DNA of 64,000 nucleotides, taken from CAZUTO01 sp964623085 (GTDB lineage: Bacteria > Pseudomonadota > Gammaproteobacteria > Pseudomonadales > GM7GCV1). The notes beneath the pieces are model-generated. The model searched no databases. It was not told the DNA's origin and was given only the letters and a program-made list of their open reading frames with translations. The stretch spans positions 186,001 through 250,000 of the forward strand of contig CAZUTO010000001.1 of NCBI GenBank assembly GCA_964623085.1. Direction: 5' to 3'. The position numbers were made by a program, and so were the translations under genes. This document shows positions 28,896 to 37,345 of this stretch, piece by piece (position 1 is the first letter of the stretch; each line of letters opens with the position of its first letter).

Positions 28896-30008
28896 CTATT
28901 TTACTTCTTGATACGCCCAATCCAACCAAGGCAGCAAAGCTTGCAAATCACTGGCCTCAACTGTCGCTCCACACCAGATACGTAAACCTGCCGGCGCATC
29001 TCGATAACCATCAATATCGAAAGCGACGCCGTTTTCCTCAAGCAAGCGAACAATCTCTTTTACGGATTCAGCTGGAATACCTAACTTTAAGCAAACACTC
29101 GTGTTTGAGCGTGTTGCTGGGTCCTCTGCTAAAAAATCTATCCAATCTCGAGTACCGACAAACTCTTCTATGACATTAAGATTTGATCGGGACTTGGCAA
29201 TCGCGCCCTCAAGCCCCCCAATGGACTCTACCCAGGCTAGCGCATCCAGATTATCTTCTACACAAAGCATTGATGGTGTATTAATCGTCGCACCCTTGAA
29301 GATCCCTTCGATTAGCTCACTACCCTTCGTGAGCCTAAAGATCTTGGGTAATGGCCAAGGTGGACTGTATGTTTGCAAACGCTCCACCGCACGAGGGCTC
29401 AGAACAAGTATTCCATGTGCACCCTCTCCGCCCAGTACTTTTTGCCAGCTAAACGTTAGGACGTCTATCTTTTGCCAATCTACATCCATCGCAAATACCG
29501 CGGATGTGGCGTCACAAAACGTCAGTCCTGAACGTTTTTCACTAATCCAATCTAAATCAGGAACTCGTACACCCGAAGTCGTGCCGTTAAAGGTAAAAAT
29601 GCAGTCATTTTCGGGATTAGATTGATTCAGGTCAGGCAGGCTTCCATATTCCGCTGTGTGGACAGTGACATTGTCCAATTTAAGCTGCTTGGTGACGTCA
29701 GATACCCAACCACTTCCGAACGATTCCCATGCAAAAATATCAACAGGGCGTGCACCCAACATGCACCACATGGCCATTTCAAAAGCGCCCGTGTCTGATG
29801 CAGGAACAATACCGAGGCGGTAGCCCTCTGGCACGCCAAGAATACGCTTCGTTTTATCAATCGTTTCCGATAGCCTCTGCTTGCCAAGCTTAGATCGATG
29901 AGATCGTCCCAAGGCATTTGTCGGCAATTCGGCAAGTTGGTACCCAGGCCTCTTAGCACAAGGGCCCGATGAAAAATTAGGGTTCGCGGGTTTTACCGTT
30001 GGTTGCAT
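28896..30008 (-). CDS. serC: Phosphoserine aminotransferase, alternative (alphaproteobacterial-like) class
   Basis: PLP enzyme making phosphoserine from 3-phosphohydroxypyruvate, the step after SerA. The ATG at 30008 is chosen because AGGAC lies just upstream and MQPTVKPANPNFSSGPCAKRPG is the typical N-terminus; the reading frame extends upstream without support. The 370-residue protein has the probable PLP lysine at K190 in TFSWQKVLGGEGAHG. The FSSGPCAKRPG start and WESFGSGW segment resemble the second SerC family, common in Alphaproteobacteria, rather than E. coli SerC. Adjacency to serA supports the role. Confidence 0.88.
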   Translation of the reverse strand: MQPTVKPANPNFSSGPCAKRPGYQLAELPTNALGRSHRSKLGKQRLSETIDKTKRILGVPEGYRLGIVPASDTGAFEMAMWCMLGARPVDIFAWESFGSGWVSDVTKQLKLDNVTVHTAEYGSLPDLNQSNPENDCIFTFNGTTSGVRVPDLDWISEKRSGLTFCDATSAVFAMDVDWQKIDVLTFSWQKVLGGEGAHGILVLSPRAVERLQTYSPPWPLPKIFRLTKGSELIEGIFKGATINTPSMLCVEDNLDALAWVESIGGLEGAIAKSRSNLNVIEEFVGTRDWIDFLAEDPATRSNTSVCLKLGIPAESVKEIVRLLEENGVAFDIDGYRDAPAGLRIWCGATVEASDLQALLPWLDWAYQEVK

Positions 30009-30241
30009 TAAACAGTCCTGATATCTCTGAAAGCGGCGGGACTTGCCTAGGAAAATCTGTCCGGCGCTACGCAAAGGGGCGGCATTGTAACGATGTTGTT
30101 AACGCAATGCACCATAGAAGCGCGTGGAATATCGACTTTGATCTTCCGAAAACAAATAGTTAGCTAATGACTGCTCGCAGCAGCCGGATTCAACAGCTAG
30201 AATATGCGCGTTTTCAAAACCGATGTTTACAAAGAACTCAA
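30009..30241. other. serC-map divergent intergenic region (233 bases)
   Basis: Holds the start signals of two divergent units. A minus-strand TACAAT could be the serC -10 box, without a convincing -35. No tRNA and no recognisable small RNA was seen, although other gammaproteobacteria have rpsB leader RNA features near this junction. Confidence 0.5.
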
Positions 30242-31012
30242 ATGACAGTCACCATTAAATCACCCGATGAACTCGAAAAAATGCGGGTCGCTGGCCGCCT
30301 GGCCGCTGAAGTTCTAGAAATGATAGAGCCCTTTGTCCACGCTGGAATATCGACTGGTGAGTTAGATCAAATATGCCATGAGTACATTGTCGACAAACAG
30401 GAGGCTATTCCTGCGCCACTGAACTATCGCGGATTTCCACGCTCTATCTGTACGTCTGTGAATCAAGTGATTTGCCACGGTATTCCATCAGAAAAGAAAA
30501 TACTAAAGAACGGCGATGTTATTAACATCGATATCACTGTGATTAAGGATGAATACCATGGCGACACGAGCAAAATGTTTTTCGTCGGGAAAGTTCCCGA
30601 GCATGCCAAGCGACTTTGCCGCATTACGCAAGAGGCCATGTACAAAGCCATCGAGCTAGTCAAGCCCGGAGCGCGTCTAGGAGACATTGGCCACGTCATA
30701 CAAACGCATGCAGAAGGCAATCATTACTCCGTAGTGAGAGACTACTGCGGGCATGGTATCGGCAAAGTATTTCATGAAGATCCACAGATATTACATTACG
30801 GGAAGCCCGATACCGGGCTCGCCCTGCAAGAAGGGATGTGCTTCACCATCGAGCCGATGATCAACGCTGGCACATATCAGGGCAAACTCAAAGCAGACGG
30901 CTGGACAGTTGTCACAGCCGATGGTCGTCTATCTGCACAGTATGAACACACCATTGCAGTGACCAAATCTGGGTATGAAGTTTTAACACGCCGAAATGAA
31001 GAACCATTTTGA
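30242..31012 (+). CDS. map: Type I methionine aminopeptidase
   Basis: Removes initiator methionine from nascent proteins. The ATG at 30242 gives 256 residues starting MTVTIKSPDELEKMRVAG, the family N-terminus; an in-frame upstream ATG at 30167 adds 25 unsupported residues. The five metal ligands are visible in NIDITVIKD, HGDTSKMF, CGHGIG, TIEPM and QYEHT. It is followed by glnD with a one-base stop/start overlap (TGATG). Confidence 0.96.
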   Translation: MTVTIKSPDELEKMRVAGRLAAEVLEMIEPFVHAGISTGELDQICHEYIVDKQEAIPAPLNYRGFPRSICTSVNQVICHGIPSEKKILKNGDVINIDITVIKDEYHGDTSKMFFVGKVPEHAKRLCRITQEAMYKAIELVKPGARLGDIGHVIQTHAEGNHYSVVRDYCGHGIGKVFHEDPQILHYGKPDTGLALQEGMCFTIEPMINAGTYQGKLKADGWTVVTADGRLSAQYEHTIAVTKSGYEVLTRRNEEPF

Positions 31013-33705
31013 TGTTTAAGCCTAAGAATTTTCGAAAACCAGAATTCGGCGCGCTATTCTTCTTTGATGAAAGTCGATTCCAAAAAGCGCTGGAAGGAAA
31101 GAATCTCGAAGAGCTTGCAAACTTGTTTAAAACCGCTCTTGAAGCCGGAGATGAGCACTTAAAAACCCGTTTTCTAGAAGGCGAGGATATACACAAACTC
31201 GTTCGCGATCGATCCGACTTCATCGATCGAATCATCTATTACGTATGGAGCCAATTCGAGTGGGATGATGGCATCGCACTTATAGCAGTCGGAGGCTACG
31301 GCCGCGGTGAAATGCATCCACATTCCGATATCGATCTGTTATTCGTTCTGCGCAAAAATCGACCGGCTCATTATCAGGATCAGATCTCCGTATTTTTAAC
31401 GTTCCTCTGGGACTTGCAACTAAAGATTGGACACAGTGTAAGAACCATTACTCAATGTGTCGCTGCTGCCAAAGCAGACGTCACCATCATGACCAACTTG
31501 CTTGAATACCGAATGATTGTGGGGCCGACAGATCTCGGCGACAAACTGGGGAAAAAAGTGCTACAACTTTGGAGCAAAGAAGCTTTTTTTCGCGCGAAAA
31601 TTAAAGAGCAAGAGTCACGCCACGAAAGGCACGGAATTACCGAATTTGATCTGGAGCCAAACGTCAAAGAGTCGCCGGGCGGGCTGAGAGACATTCAAAC
31701 TATCCACTGGATAGCCAAGCGAACTTACAAGGTTTCTGGATTAGAAAAACTGGCCGGACAAAAGTTTTATACGGAGGCAGAGTATAACTCGCTAAGGGCA
31801 GCAGAAACCTTTCTATGGAAAGTACGCTTTGGGCTGCATATCCTCTCAGAAAAACTCCATGATCAGCTCCAATTTGAGCATCAAAGACAGTTGGCAGAAT
31901 TGTTCGGATATAAGGATTCTGACAAGCGGCTTGCGGTCGAAATTTTTATGCAGAAGTATTATCAGGCTGCGACGACCGTGCGCGAAATAACCGATGTACT
32001 AAACCAGCTGACGGAAGAATCTATTTTTGGCGTGGACAACGCACAGGTCAAAATTATCAACGCGCGATTTCAGCTTCGCGGAAACTATCTTGAAACAACG
32101 TCGCCGGCGACATTTAAAGATTTTCCCTCTGCTCTGCTGGAAGCATTTGTCATTCTCTCCCGCGATCGGAGTATCGAAGGTATTCGAGCAGAAACTATTC
32201 GCCAGCTTCGCGAATCCGGCTATCTGATTAACGACGAATTTCGGGCAAACAACACCAATAGGCGACTGTTTGTTGAACTCTTGAAGTCCCCAGACAACCT
32301 TTCTATTCCACTTCAGAGGATGTCTAGGTATGGCGTTTTGGGACGGTACCTTCCTGAGTTCGGTAAGATCATGGGACTCACGCAGCATGATCTTTTTCAC
32401 ATTTATCCTGTCGATATTCATACGCTGGCCGTGGTACGAAATCTGCGTAACTTCGGCCTCCCTGAAGCTCGGCAAGAGTTTCCCGTATCAAGTTACACCT
32501 ACGCTTCTTACCCCAAACCAGAGATCCTAATCGTCGCTGGGCTATACCACGATATCGCCAAGGGTCGAGGCGGTGATCATTCTGAACTGGGAGCTAAAGA
32601 GGTAACCAAATTTGGACAGCAGCATGGGTTTTCGCCAACAGAAGTTCGGTTGATGTCTTGGCTTGTTGAAAACCATCTATTCATGTCGAGAATCGCCCAG
32701 CGGGAAGATATTTCAGATCCTGAGGTCATCGCAAATTTCGCCCGACATGTCGGCGATGAAACAAGACTAAACTTGCTTTATACACTTACATCTGCAGATA
32801 TTTTGGCGACCAATCCAACACTATGGAACAGTTGGCGAGCTTCTCTAATGCGCAACCTCTATGATGCAACACGACAATTTTTACAAGAAGGCGCAGATCA
32901 CCCTGTCGATCGACAAGATCTCATGGAGGAAACCCGAAATTTGGCATTGCTTCTACTGAGCGAAAAAGGCATTCGCAAAGAACGTGCCTTTAAAATATGG
33001 ACGCATCTTGATGACGCTTACTTTTTGCGAGAAACCGCTGAAGACGTCGTTTGGCATACTGAGCTGCTTGCTCAGCATGACGATGCTAAAGAGCCGACCG
33101 TTGTAGTAAAGCCCTACGTCAATTATCAAAAAGAACGCGCGACTGTCGTATTTGCGCGAGTACCGCTGTCGCCCTATCTATTCTACGCAGTAGCAACTGC
33201 TGTGGGTAATGCTGGCCTAAATATTCAGGATGTCCGGCTTTACCGAACACAAAAAAGCAGTTTTCTGTCTGTCTATTTGTTAAACGAAGCAGCAGAACCC
33301 CTTTCAAACAGCCAATCTCAGGTTAAGAACCTCGTGCACACATTACAACGCGAACTTTCTATTCCCGACGATCAACATATCTCTAGGGGCAAACTAACAC
33401 CAAGACGGCTCAAACAGCTTCCAGTTCCAACTCAAACTGCGATTACAACAGTCAATCAACATAGCACCCTCGAGGTTATTACTGCGGATCGTCCCGGCCT
33501 ACTTGCGGTGATTGCTGGCGTCTGCATAGAACGTGACGTTCGAATTCGGAGCGCCAAAATCACCACCCTCGGTGAGCGAGTGGAAGATGTCTTTGTTGTT
33601 GAAGACGCCCATGGCAACCCCATTACGGATCCGACCTTGATTGCGGAACTTCAAGATGACATTCGTAAAACCATCGATCAACGAGTCGAAGAGATCGCCA
33701 CTTAG
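31012..33705 (+). CDS. glnD: [Protein-PII] uridylyltransferase/uridylyl-removing enzyme
   Basis: Bifunctional nitrogen sensor that uridylylates PII when glutamine is low and removes UMP when it is high. The ATG at 31012 (897 residues) is preferred to a TTG three bases earlier. The domains are: nucleotidyltransferase with GGYGRGE at 94-100 and the metal-binding D-x-D near 106-108; a linker; an HD phosphohydrolase domain with YHDIAKGRGGDHSELG around residues 514-530; and two C-terminal ACT domains that bind glutamine (about 705-780 and 810-890). The map-glnD-dapC arrangement is shared with Pseudomonas. Confidence 0.97.
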   Translation: MFKPKNFRKPEFGALFFFDESRFQKALEGKNLEELANLFKTALEAGDEHLKTRFLEGEDIHKLVRDRSDFIDRIIYYVWSQFEWDDGIALIAVGGYGRGEMHPHSDIDLLFVLRKNRPAHYQDQISVFLTFLWDLQLKIGHSVRTITQCVAAAKADVTIMTNLLEYRMIVGPTDLGDKLGKKVLQLWSKEAFFRAKIKEQESRHERHGITEFDLEPNVKESPGGLRDIQTIHWIAKRTYKVSGLEKLAGQKFYTEAEYNSLRAAETFLWKVRFGLHILSEKLHDQLQFEHQRQLAELFGYKDSDKRLAVEIFMQKYYQAATTVREITDVLNQLTEESIFGVDNAQVKIINARFQLRGNYLETTSPATFKDFPSALLEAFVILSRDRSIEGIRAETIRQLRESGYLINDEFRANNTNRRLFVELLKSPDNLSIPLQRMSRYGVLGRYLPEFGKIMGLTQHDLFHIYPVDIHTLAVVRNLRNFGLPEARQEFPVSSYTYASYPKPEILIVAGLYHDIAKGRGGDHSELGAKEVTKFGQQHGFSPTEVRLMSWLVENHLFMSRIAQREDISDPEVIANFARHVGDETRLNLLYTLTSADILATNPTLWNSWRASLMRNLYDATRQFLQEGADHPVDRQDLMEETRNLALLLLSEKGIRKERAFKIWTHLDDAYFLRETAEDVVWHTELLAQHDDAKEPTVVVKPYVNYQKERATVVFARVPLSPYLFYAVATAVGNAGLNIQDVRLYRTQKSSFLSVYLLNEAAEPLSNSQSQVKNLVHTLQRELSIPDDQHISRGKLTPRRLKQLPVPTQTAITTVNQHSTLEVITADRPGLLAVIAGVCIERDVRIRSAKITTLGERVEDVFVVEDAHGNPITDPTLIAELQDDIRKTIDQRVEEIAT

Positions 33706-33750
33706 ACAAATGATAATGCTAGCGCCTGTATACGCTATGAAGCTCGCTCA

Positions 33751-34938
33751 ATGAATCCCCGATTTGCGCAGCTACAACCCTACCCTTTCGCAAAGTTGCG
33801 GATGCTGTTAGCGGACCTGCATCCAAATCAAAATATCGATCCATTGCGCCTCTCTATCGGAGAACCGGAACACAAACCGCCAGTTATTGTCGAAAACGAA
33901 CTCGGCGAAAGCGGGCACTATTTAAGAAAGTATCCCCCAACAGCAGGTTCTGACGAACTAAAGACCGTTATAGCTAACTGGGCTAACAGTCGATTCAACT
34001 TGCGTGAAAACCATTTAGACCCAACGACTATGATCCTGCCTTGCAACGGAACGAGAGAAGCTCTATTTGCTATCACTCAAACTGTTGTAGATCCGAGTGT
34101 CGATCGTCCATTAGTGATGATGCCGAACCCTTTTTATCAAATCTACGAGGGTGCAGCGGTATTTGCGGGTGCCGAAACAGGGCTCATTAACAATCAATCA
34201 GCGACACAACTACCCGATTTTGATTCTGTCTCGGACGATGAGTGGCGCAGATGCCAGCTTTTATTTATATGCACACCAGGAAACCCAAATGGTATTAGCC
34301 TGCCTCTAGATCAGCTAAAAAAACTGATTCGGCTCGCGGATGAATTTGATTTTGTTATCGCATCAGATGAATGTTATTCAGAACTATACCTTGATGAGTC
34401 CAAGCCCACGGCTGGCCTACTAGAAGCTTGCAGTGAAATGAATCGCGCTGACTTTAGCCGCTGCTTGGTCTTTCATTCTTTGTCAAAGCGATCAAATCTC
34501 GCTGGACTTCGATCAGGCTTCGTCGCAGGTGACCCGGAGCTCATTGCTAAATTTTTGCTATACCGCACCTATCATGGTTCGGCTATGTCATTGCAAAATC
34601 AAGCTGCGAGCGCTGTCGCTTGGAGCGACGACAGCCATGTGATTGAAAACCGTGCGCTATATCGAGCTAAATACGAAGCAATCTGTCCCATGATCGATGG
34701 AAAGCTCGATTTCGTTATGCCTGATGCAGGTTTTTATCTTTGGCTAAAAACACCAATGTGCGATATCGAGTTCGCTACACAGCTCTACCAGAAGCAACAC
34801 CTTACCGTCCTCCCTGGCTCCTATCTCAGCCGAGAGACCGCGCTTGGAAACCCAGGCAAAGGTTATATCCGACTAGCGCTCGTGAGTGATATTGAATCTT
34901 GTATAGACGGCATTAAGCGACTTGTGTCTGAGGTCTGA
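33751..34938 (+). CDS. dapC: N-succinyldiaminopimelate aminotransferase
   Basis: PLP enzyme of the succinylase branch of lysine and diaminopimelate synthesis. The 395-residue fold type I aminotransferase begins MNPRFAQLQPYPFAKLR, typical of gammaproteobacterial DapC. It has the LPCNGTREALF segment, the CTPGNPNG motif and the PLP lysine in FHSLSKRSNLAGLR. It lies 45 bases after glnD, the position DapC has in Pseudomonas. Other class I aminotransferases are similar in fold, but the N-terminus and context favour DapC. Confidence 0.9.
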   Translation: MNPRFAQLQPYPFAKLRMLLADLHPNQNIDPLRLSIGEPEHKPPVIVENELGESGHYLRKYPPTAGSDELKTVIANWANSRFNLRENHLDPTTMILPCNGTREALFAITQTVVDPSVDRPLVMMPNPFYQIYEGAAVFAGAETGLINNQSATQLPDFDSVSDDEWRRCQLLFICTPGNPNGISLPLDQLKKLIRLADEFDFVIASDECYSELYLDESKPTAGLLEACSEMNRADFSRCLVFHSLSKRSNLAGLRSGFVAGDPELIAKFLLYRTYHGSAMSLQNQAASAVAWSDDSHVIENRALYRAKYEAICPMIDGKLDFVMPDAGFYLWLKTPMCDIEFATQLYQKQHLTVLPGSYLSRETALGNPGKGYIRLALVSDIESCIDGIKRLVSEV

Positions 34939-34943
34939 CAGTC

Positions 34944-35597
34944 TTGAACAAAGCAGAACGCGTTCAGTTCATACATAAGAAGCTTCAATCACTCTATCCC
35001 AATCCACCGGTCCCGCTTGATCACAAGGATGCATACACCTTGCTGATCGCGGTTTTACTATCCGCGCAATGCACCGACGAGCGTGTTAACCAAATAACGC
35101 CAAAACTTTTTCAATTGGCTGACAACCCGAAAGCCATGGCTAAGGTTAGCCAAGAGCAGATTTACGAGATTATTCGCCCCTGTGGCCTTGGCCCACAAAA
35201 ATCTAAAGCCATAAAAACACTTTCGCAGATTGTTATGAGTGAACACACGGGGGAAATACCCAACACATTGAAGGCGCTAGAAAAACTCCCCGGTGTTGGT
35301 CACAAAACGGCGAGCGTAGTCATGGCCCAAGCGTTTGGTGTACCAGCATTCCCCGTTGACACTCACATCCATCGTCTCGCACAGCGCTGGGGGCTATCTA
35401 ACGGTAAGAACGTTACCCAAACCGAAAAGGATCTTAAACGGCTTTTTCCAAAAACAAGCTGGAACCATCTGCACTTACAGATCATATTTTATGGCCGAGA
35501 ATATTGCAGTGCTCGCGGTTGCGACGGGACAAAATGCGAAATTTGCCAAAACTGCTTTCCAAACAGAAAAAAGCCGAAGTTGACACAAAAAGCATAA
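34944..35597 (+). CDS. nth: Endonuclease III (DNA glycosylase/AP lyase) with atypical cysteine cluster
   Basis: Base-excision repair enzyme removing oxidised pyrimidines. The 217-residue protein has the helix-hairpin-helix LPGVGHKTASVV with catalytic K121, and D139 in the VDTHIHR motif. The start is TTG, five bases after the dapC stop with GAGG upstream; no ATG lies near. The C-terminal cysteines (188, 193, 198, 201, 204) do not follow the C-x6-C-x2-C-x5-C spacing of E. coli Nth. The closing NRKKPKLTQKA is lysine-rich. The sequence recalls non-proteobacterial Nth types, so horizontal acquisition is possible. Confidence 0.93.
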   Translation: MNKAERVQFIHKKLQSLYPNPPVPLDHKDAYTLLIAVLLSAQCTDERVNQITPKLFQLADNPKAMAKVSQEQIYEIIRPCGLGPQKSKAIKTLSQIVMSEHTGEIPNTLKALEKLPGVGHKTASVVMAQAFGVPAFPVDTHIHRLAQRWGLSNGKNVTQTEKDLKRLFPKTSWNHLHLQIIFYGREYCSARGCDGTKCEICQNCFPNRKKPKLTQKA

Positions 35598-35623
35598 ATA
35601 CGCCCGAAAACGTCAATATTTGC

Positions 35624-35665
35624 TTGCAAAAGGGATTCTAGTATCACAATATGCGCCAATATTGT
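35624..35665 (+). promoter_or_regulatory. Promoter with overlapping palindromic operator, upstream of HTH-alaA
   Basis: TTGCAA (35624-35629) and CAATAT (35647-35652) are 17 bases apart. A perfect inverted repeat ACAATAT-N6-ATATTGT covers 35646-35665, over the -10 box and the predicted start point. CAATAT also occurs in direct orientation at 35614, 35647 and 35657, with spacings of 33 and 10 bases. Binding by the HTH domain encoded immediately downstream is an inference. Confidence 0.6.
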
Positions 35666-35682
35666 AAACTTAAGCGTACATA

Positions 35683-37107
35683 ATGTTAACTTTAAAAGAA
35701 GTCCTTCCCCATTTTTCGGGCAAAAAATCGCAATTGGCGATTGCTCTGGGGATTTCTAGGCAAGCTATATCGCGCTGGTCGATGGATGACCCTATTCCTG
35801 AAAAACACGAACTAAAGTTACGCCACCAAGTGTTGAGTGAACAACTCGTTTCAGGTAATTCAATAGCGTCCCAGGCCGACAAAAACGACGGCAGTGGGAG
35901 CTTAATGAAGTCCAAGAAACTCAACGACGTGCTCTATGAGATTCGCGGGCCGGTTTTAGAGGAAGCTTATCGCCTCGAAGAAGACGGCCACCGGATTCTG
36001 AAACTAAATATCGGCAACCCAGGCGCGTTCGGTCTCCACGCCCCCGATGAAATCATTCAGGACGTTATCTACAACCTCTCAAGCGCAGAAGGTTATTGTG
36101 AGTCTCGAGGCTTGTTCCCAGCACGAAAAGCGGTCATGCAAGAGTGCCAGGTGCGCGGCATTCCCGATGTAGGGATGAATGACATATATATGGGTAATGG
36201 CGTCAGTGAACTAATCGTGATGGCATTGCAAGCGTTGCTAAATAATGGAGATGAAGTACTGGTGCCCGCGCCCGACTACCCTCTCTGGACTGCGGGTGTG
36301 TCACTCACGGGTGGCAAGCCAGTACATTACCTCTGCGATGAAAAAAGCGACTGGCAGCCGGATTTAGATGATATCCGGAGCAAAATAACGCCACGCACAA
36401 AAGCGATTGTCGTGATAAACCCAAACAATCCAACCGGTGCGGTTTACGACGAAGAGATGCTCAAGCAGCTCTTATCGATTGCCGAGGAACACCAACTCGT
36501 TGTCTTTGCCGACGAAATATACGACAAGATTCTATATGACGGCGCCATGCACATACCTATGGCTTCCTTACCGACCGACGCGCTCGTGGTCAGTTTCAAT
36601 GGCCTATCAAAATCATACCGCCTAGCAGGTTTTCGCTGCGGGTGGCTTATTTTAGGCGGAGCTAAACATCGCGCTCAAGATTTTATTGAGGGCATACAAA
36701 TGCTCGCCTCAATTCGCCTTTGCGCAAATGTACCAGGCCAGCTAGCGGTGCAAACGGCGCTTGGCGGCTACCAAAGTATCAACGATCTTATTCTGCCCGG
36801 CGGGCGCCTTTTAGAGCAGCGCGACATCGCTTGGAAGATGCTCAACGACATTCCTGGAGTTAGCTGTGTCAAACCGAAGGGCGCGCTTTATTTGTTTCCG
36901 AAGCTCGATCCAAAGCGTTATGCCATCAAAGATGATGAACAGCTAGTGTTAGACCTACTTCGAACCAAACATCTCTTAATGGTGCAAGGAACCGCGTTTA
37001 ATTGGCCAACACCAGACCATTTACGCCTCGTATTCTTGCCTAATGTCGCAACTTTAGAATCTGCCATTGACAAGCTCGAAGGCTTTCTACAAAAATATCG
37101 TCAATAA
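35683..37107 (+). CDS. alaA: Cro-like HTH domain fused to alanine aminotransferase AlaA
   Basis: Residues 1-55 form a small Cro-type DNA-binding domain (KKSQLAIALGISRQAISRW with helix-turn-helix at about 15-33). Residues 56-74 are a polar linker. From M75 the protein is a full-length AlaA, closely matching the E. coli enzyme that makes alanine from pyruvate and glutamate. Landmarks are LKLNIGNPG, GNGVSELI, INPNNPTGAVY and the PLP lysine K310 in FNGLSKSYRLAGFR. The frame is open throughout. The ATG at 35683 has a weak ribosome site, while the in-frame ATG at 35905, at the AlaA boundary, has GGGAG four bases upstream. Both forms may be made. Confidence 0.92.
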   Translation: MLTLKEVLPHFSGKKSQLAIALGISRQAISRWSMDDPIPEKHELKLRHQVLSEQLVSGNSIASQADKNDGSGSLMKSKKLNDVLYEIRGPVLEEAYRLEEDGHRILKLNIGNPGAFGLHAPDEIIQDVIYNLSSAEGYCESRGLFPARKAVMQECQVRGIPDVGMNDIYMGNGVSELIVMALQALLNNGDEVLVPAPDYPLWTAGVSLTGGKPVHYLCDEKSDWQPDLDDIRSKITPRTKAIVVINPNNPTGAVYDEEMLKQLLSIAEEHQLVVFADEIYDKILYDGAMHIPMASLPTDALVVSFNGLSKSYRLAGFRCGWLILGGAKHRAQDFIEGIQMLASIRLCANVPGQLAVQTALGGYQSINDLILPGGRLLEQRDIAWKMLNDIPGVSCVKPKGALYLFPKLDPKRYAIKDDEQLVLDLLRTKHLLMVQGTAFNWPTPDHLRLVFLPNVATLESAIDKLEGFLQKYRQ

Positions 37108-37135
37108 TATTGTTAAGGTTTAAAACGTATTTCAA

Positions 37136-37306
37136 ATGGAAAACAAAGATAAAAGTACCGTAGCAGCTCAGGACGTCGACTTTCACGAGGCTGCCATCAT
37201 TGATGAAAACGGCAATGAAATCGAAATCACCGAAGAAATGGTGAGAAAAGCCATTCATGAAATTGACGAGGATGCTTATCCAAGTGCGGATAAAGATCAA
37301 AGTTAA
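37136..37306 (+). CDS. Small acidic protein, PA1571-like
   Basis: A 56-codon gene whose product reads MENKDKSTVAAQDVDFHEAA at its start, then IIDENGNEIEITEEMVRKAI and an acidic end. The motif of a hydrophobic residue pair, D-x-x-G-x-E-I, then I-T-E-x-M-V-x-x-A resembles the small gammaproteobacterial PA1571 family, whose function I do not know. It follows alaA by 28 bases in the same direction and may be co-transcribed with it. It has no strong Shine-Dalgarno sequence. Confidence 0.7.
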   Translation: MENKDKSTVAAQDVDFHEAAIIDENGNEIEITEEMVRKAIHEIDEDAYPSADKDQS

Positions 37307-37345
37307 TCGGAACCGACTAGCATATTTAAGCCGACAAGGATTGGT

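Noticed and set aside
29101..29625. 174-codon frame opposite serC
   Set aside because: Antisense shadow of SerC; serine-rich translation typical of a reversed coding strand.
31999..32475. 158-codon frame opposite glnD
   Set aside because: Antisense shadow of a highly conserved GlnD region; no supporting signals.
37102..37112. CAATAATATTG palindrome at the end of alaA as a second operator
   Set aside because: It shares half-sites with the upstream palindrome but the spacing differs (11 versus 20 bases) and it includes the stop codon; AT-rich chance match is more likely.
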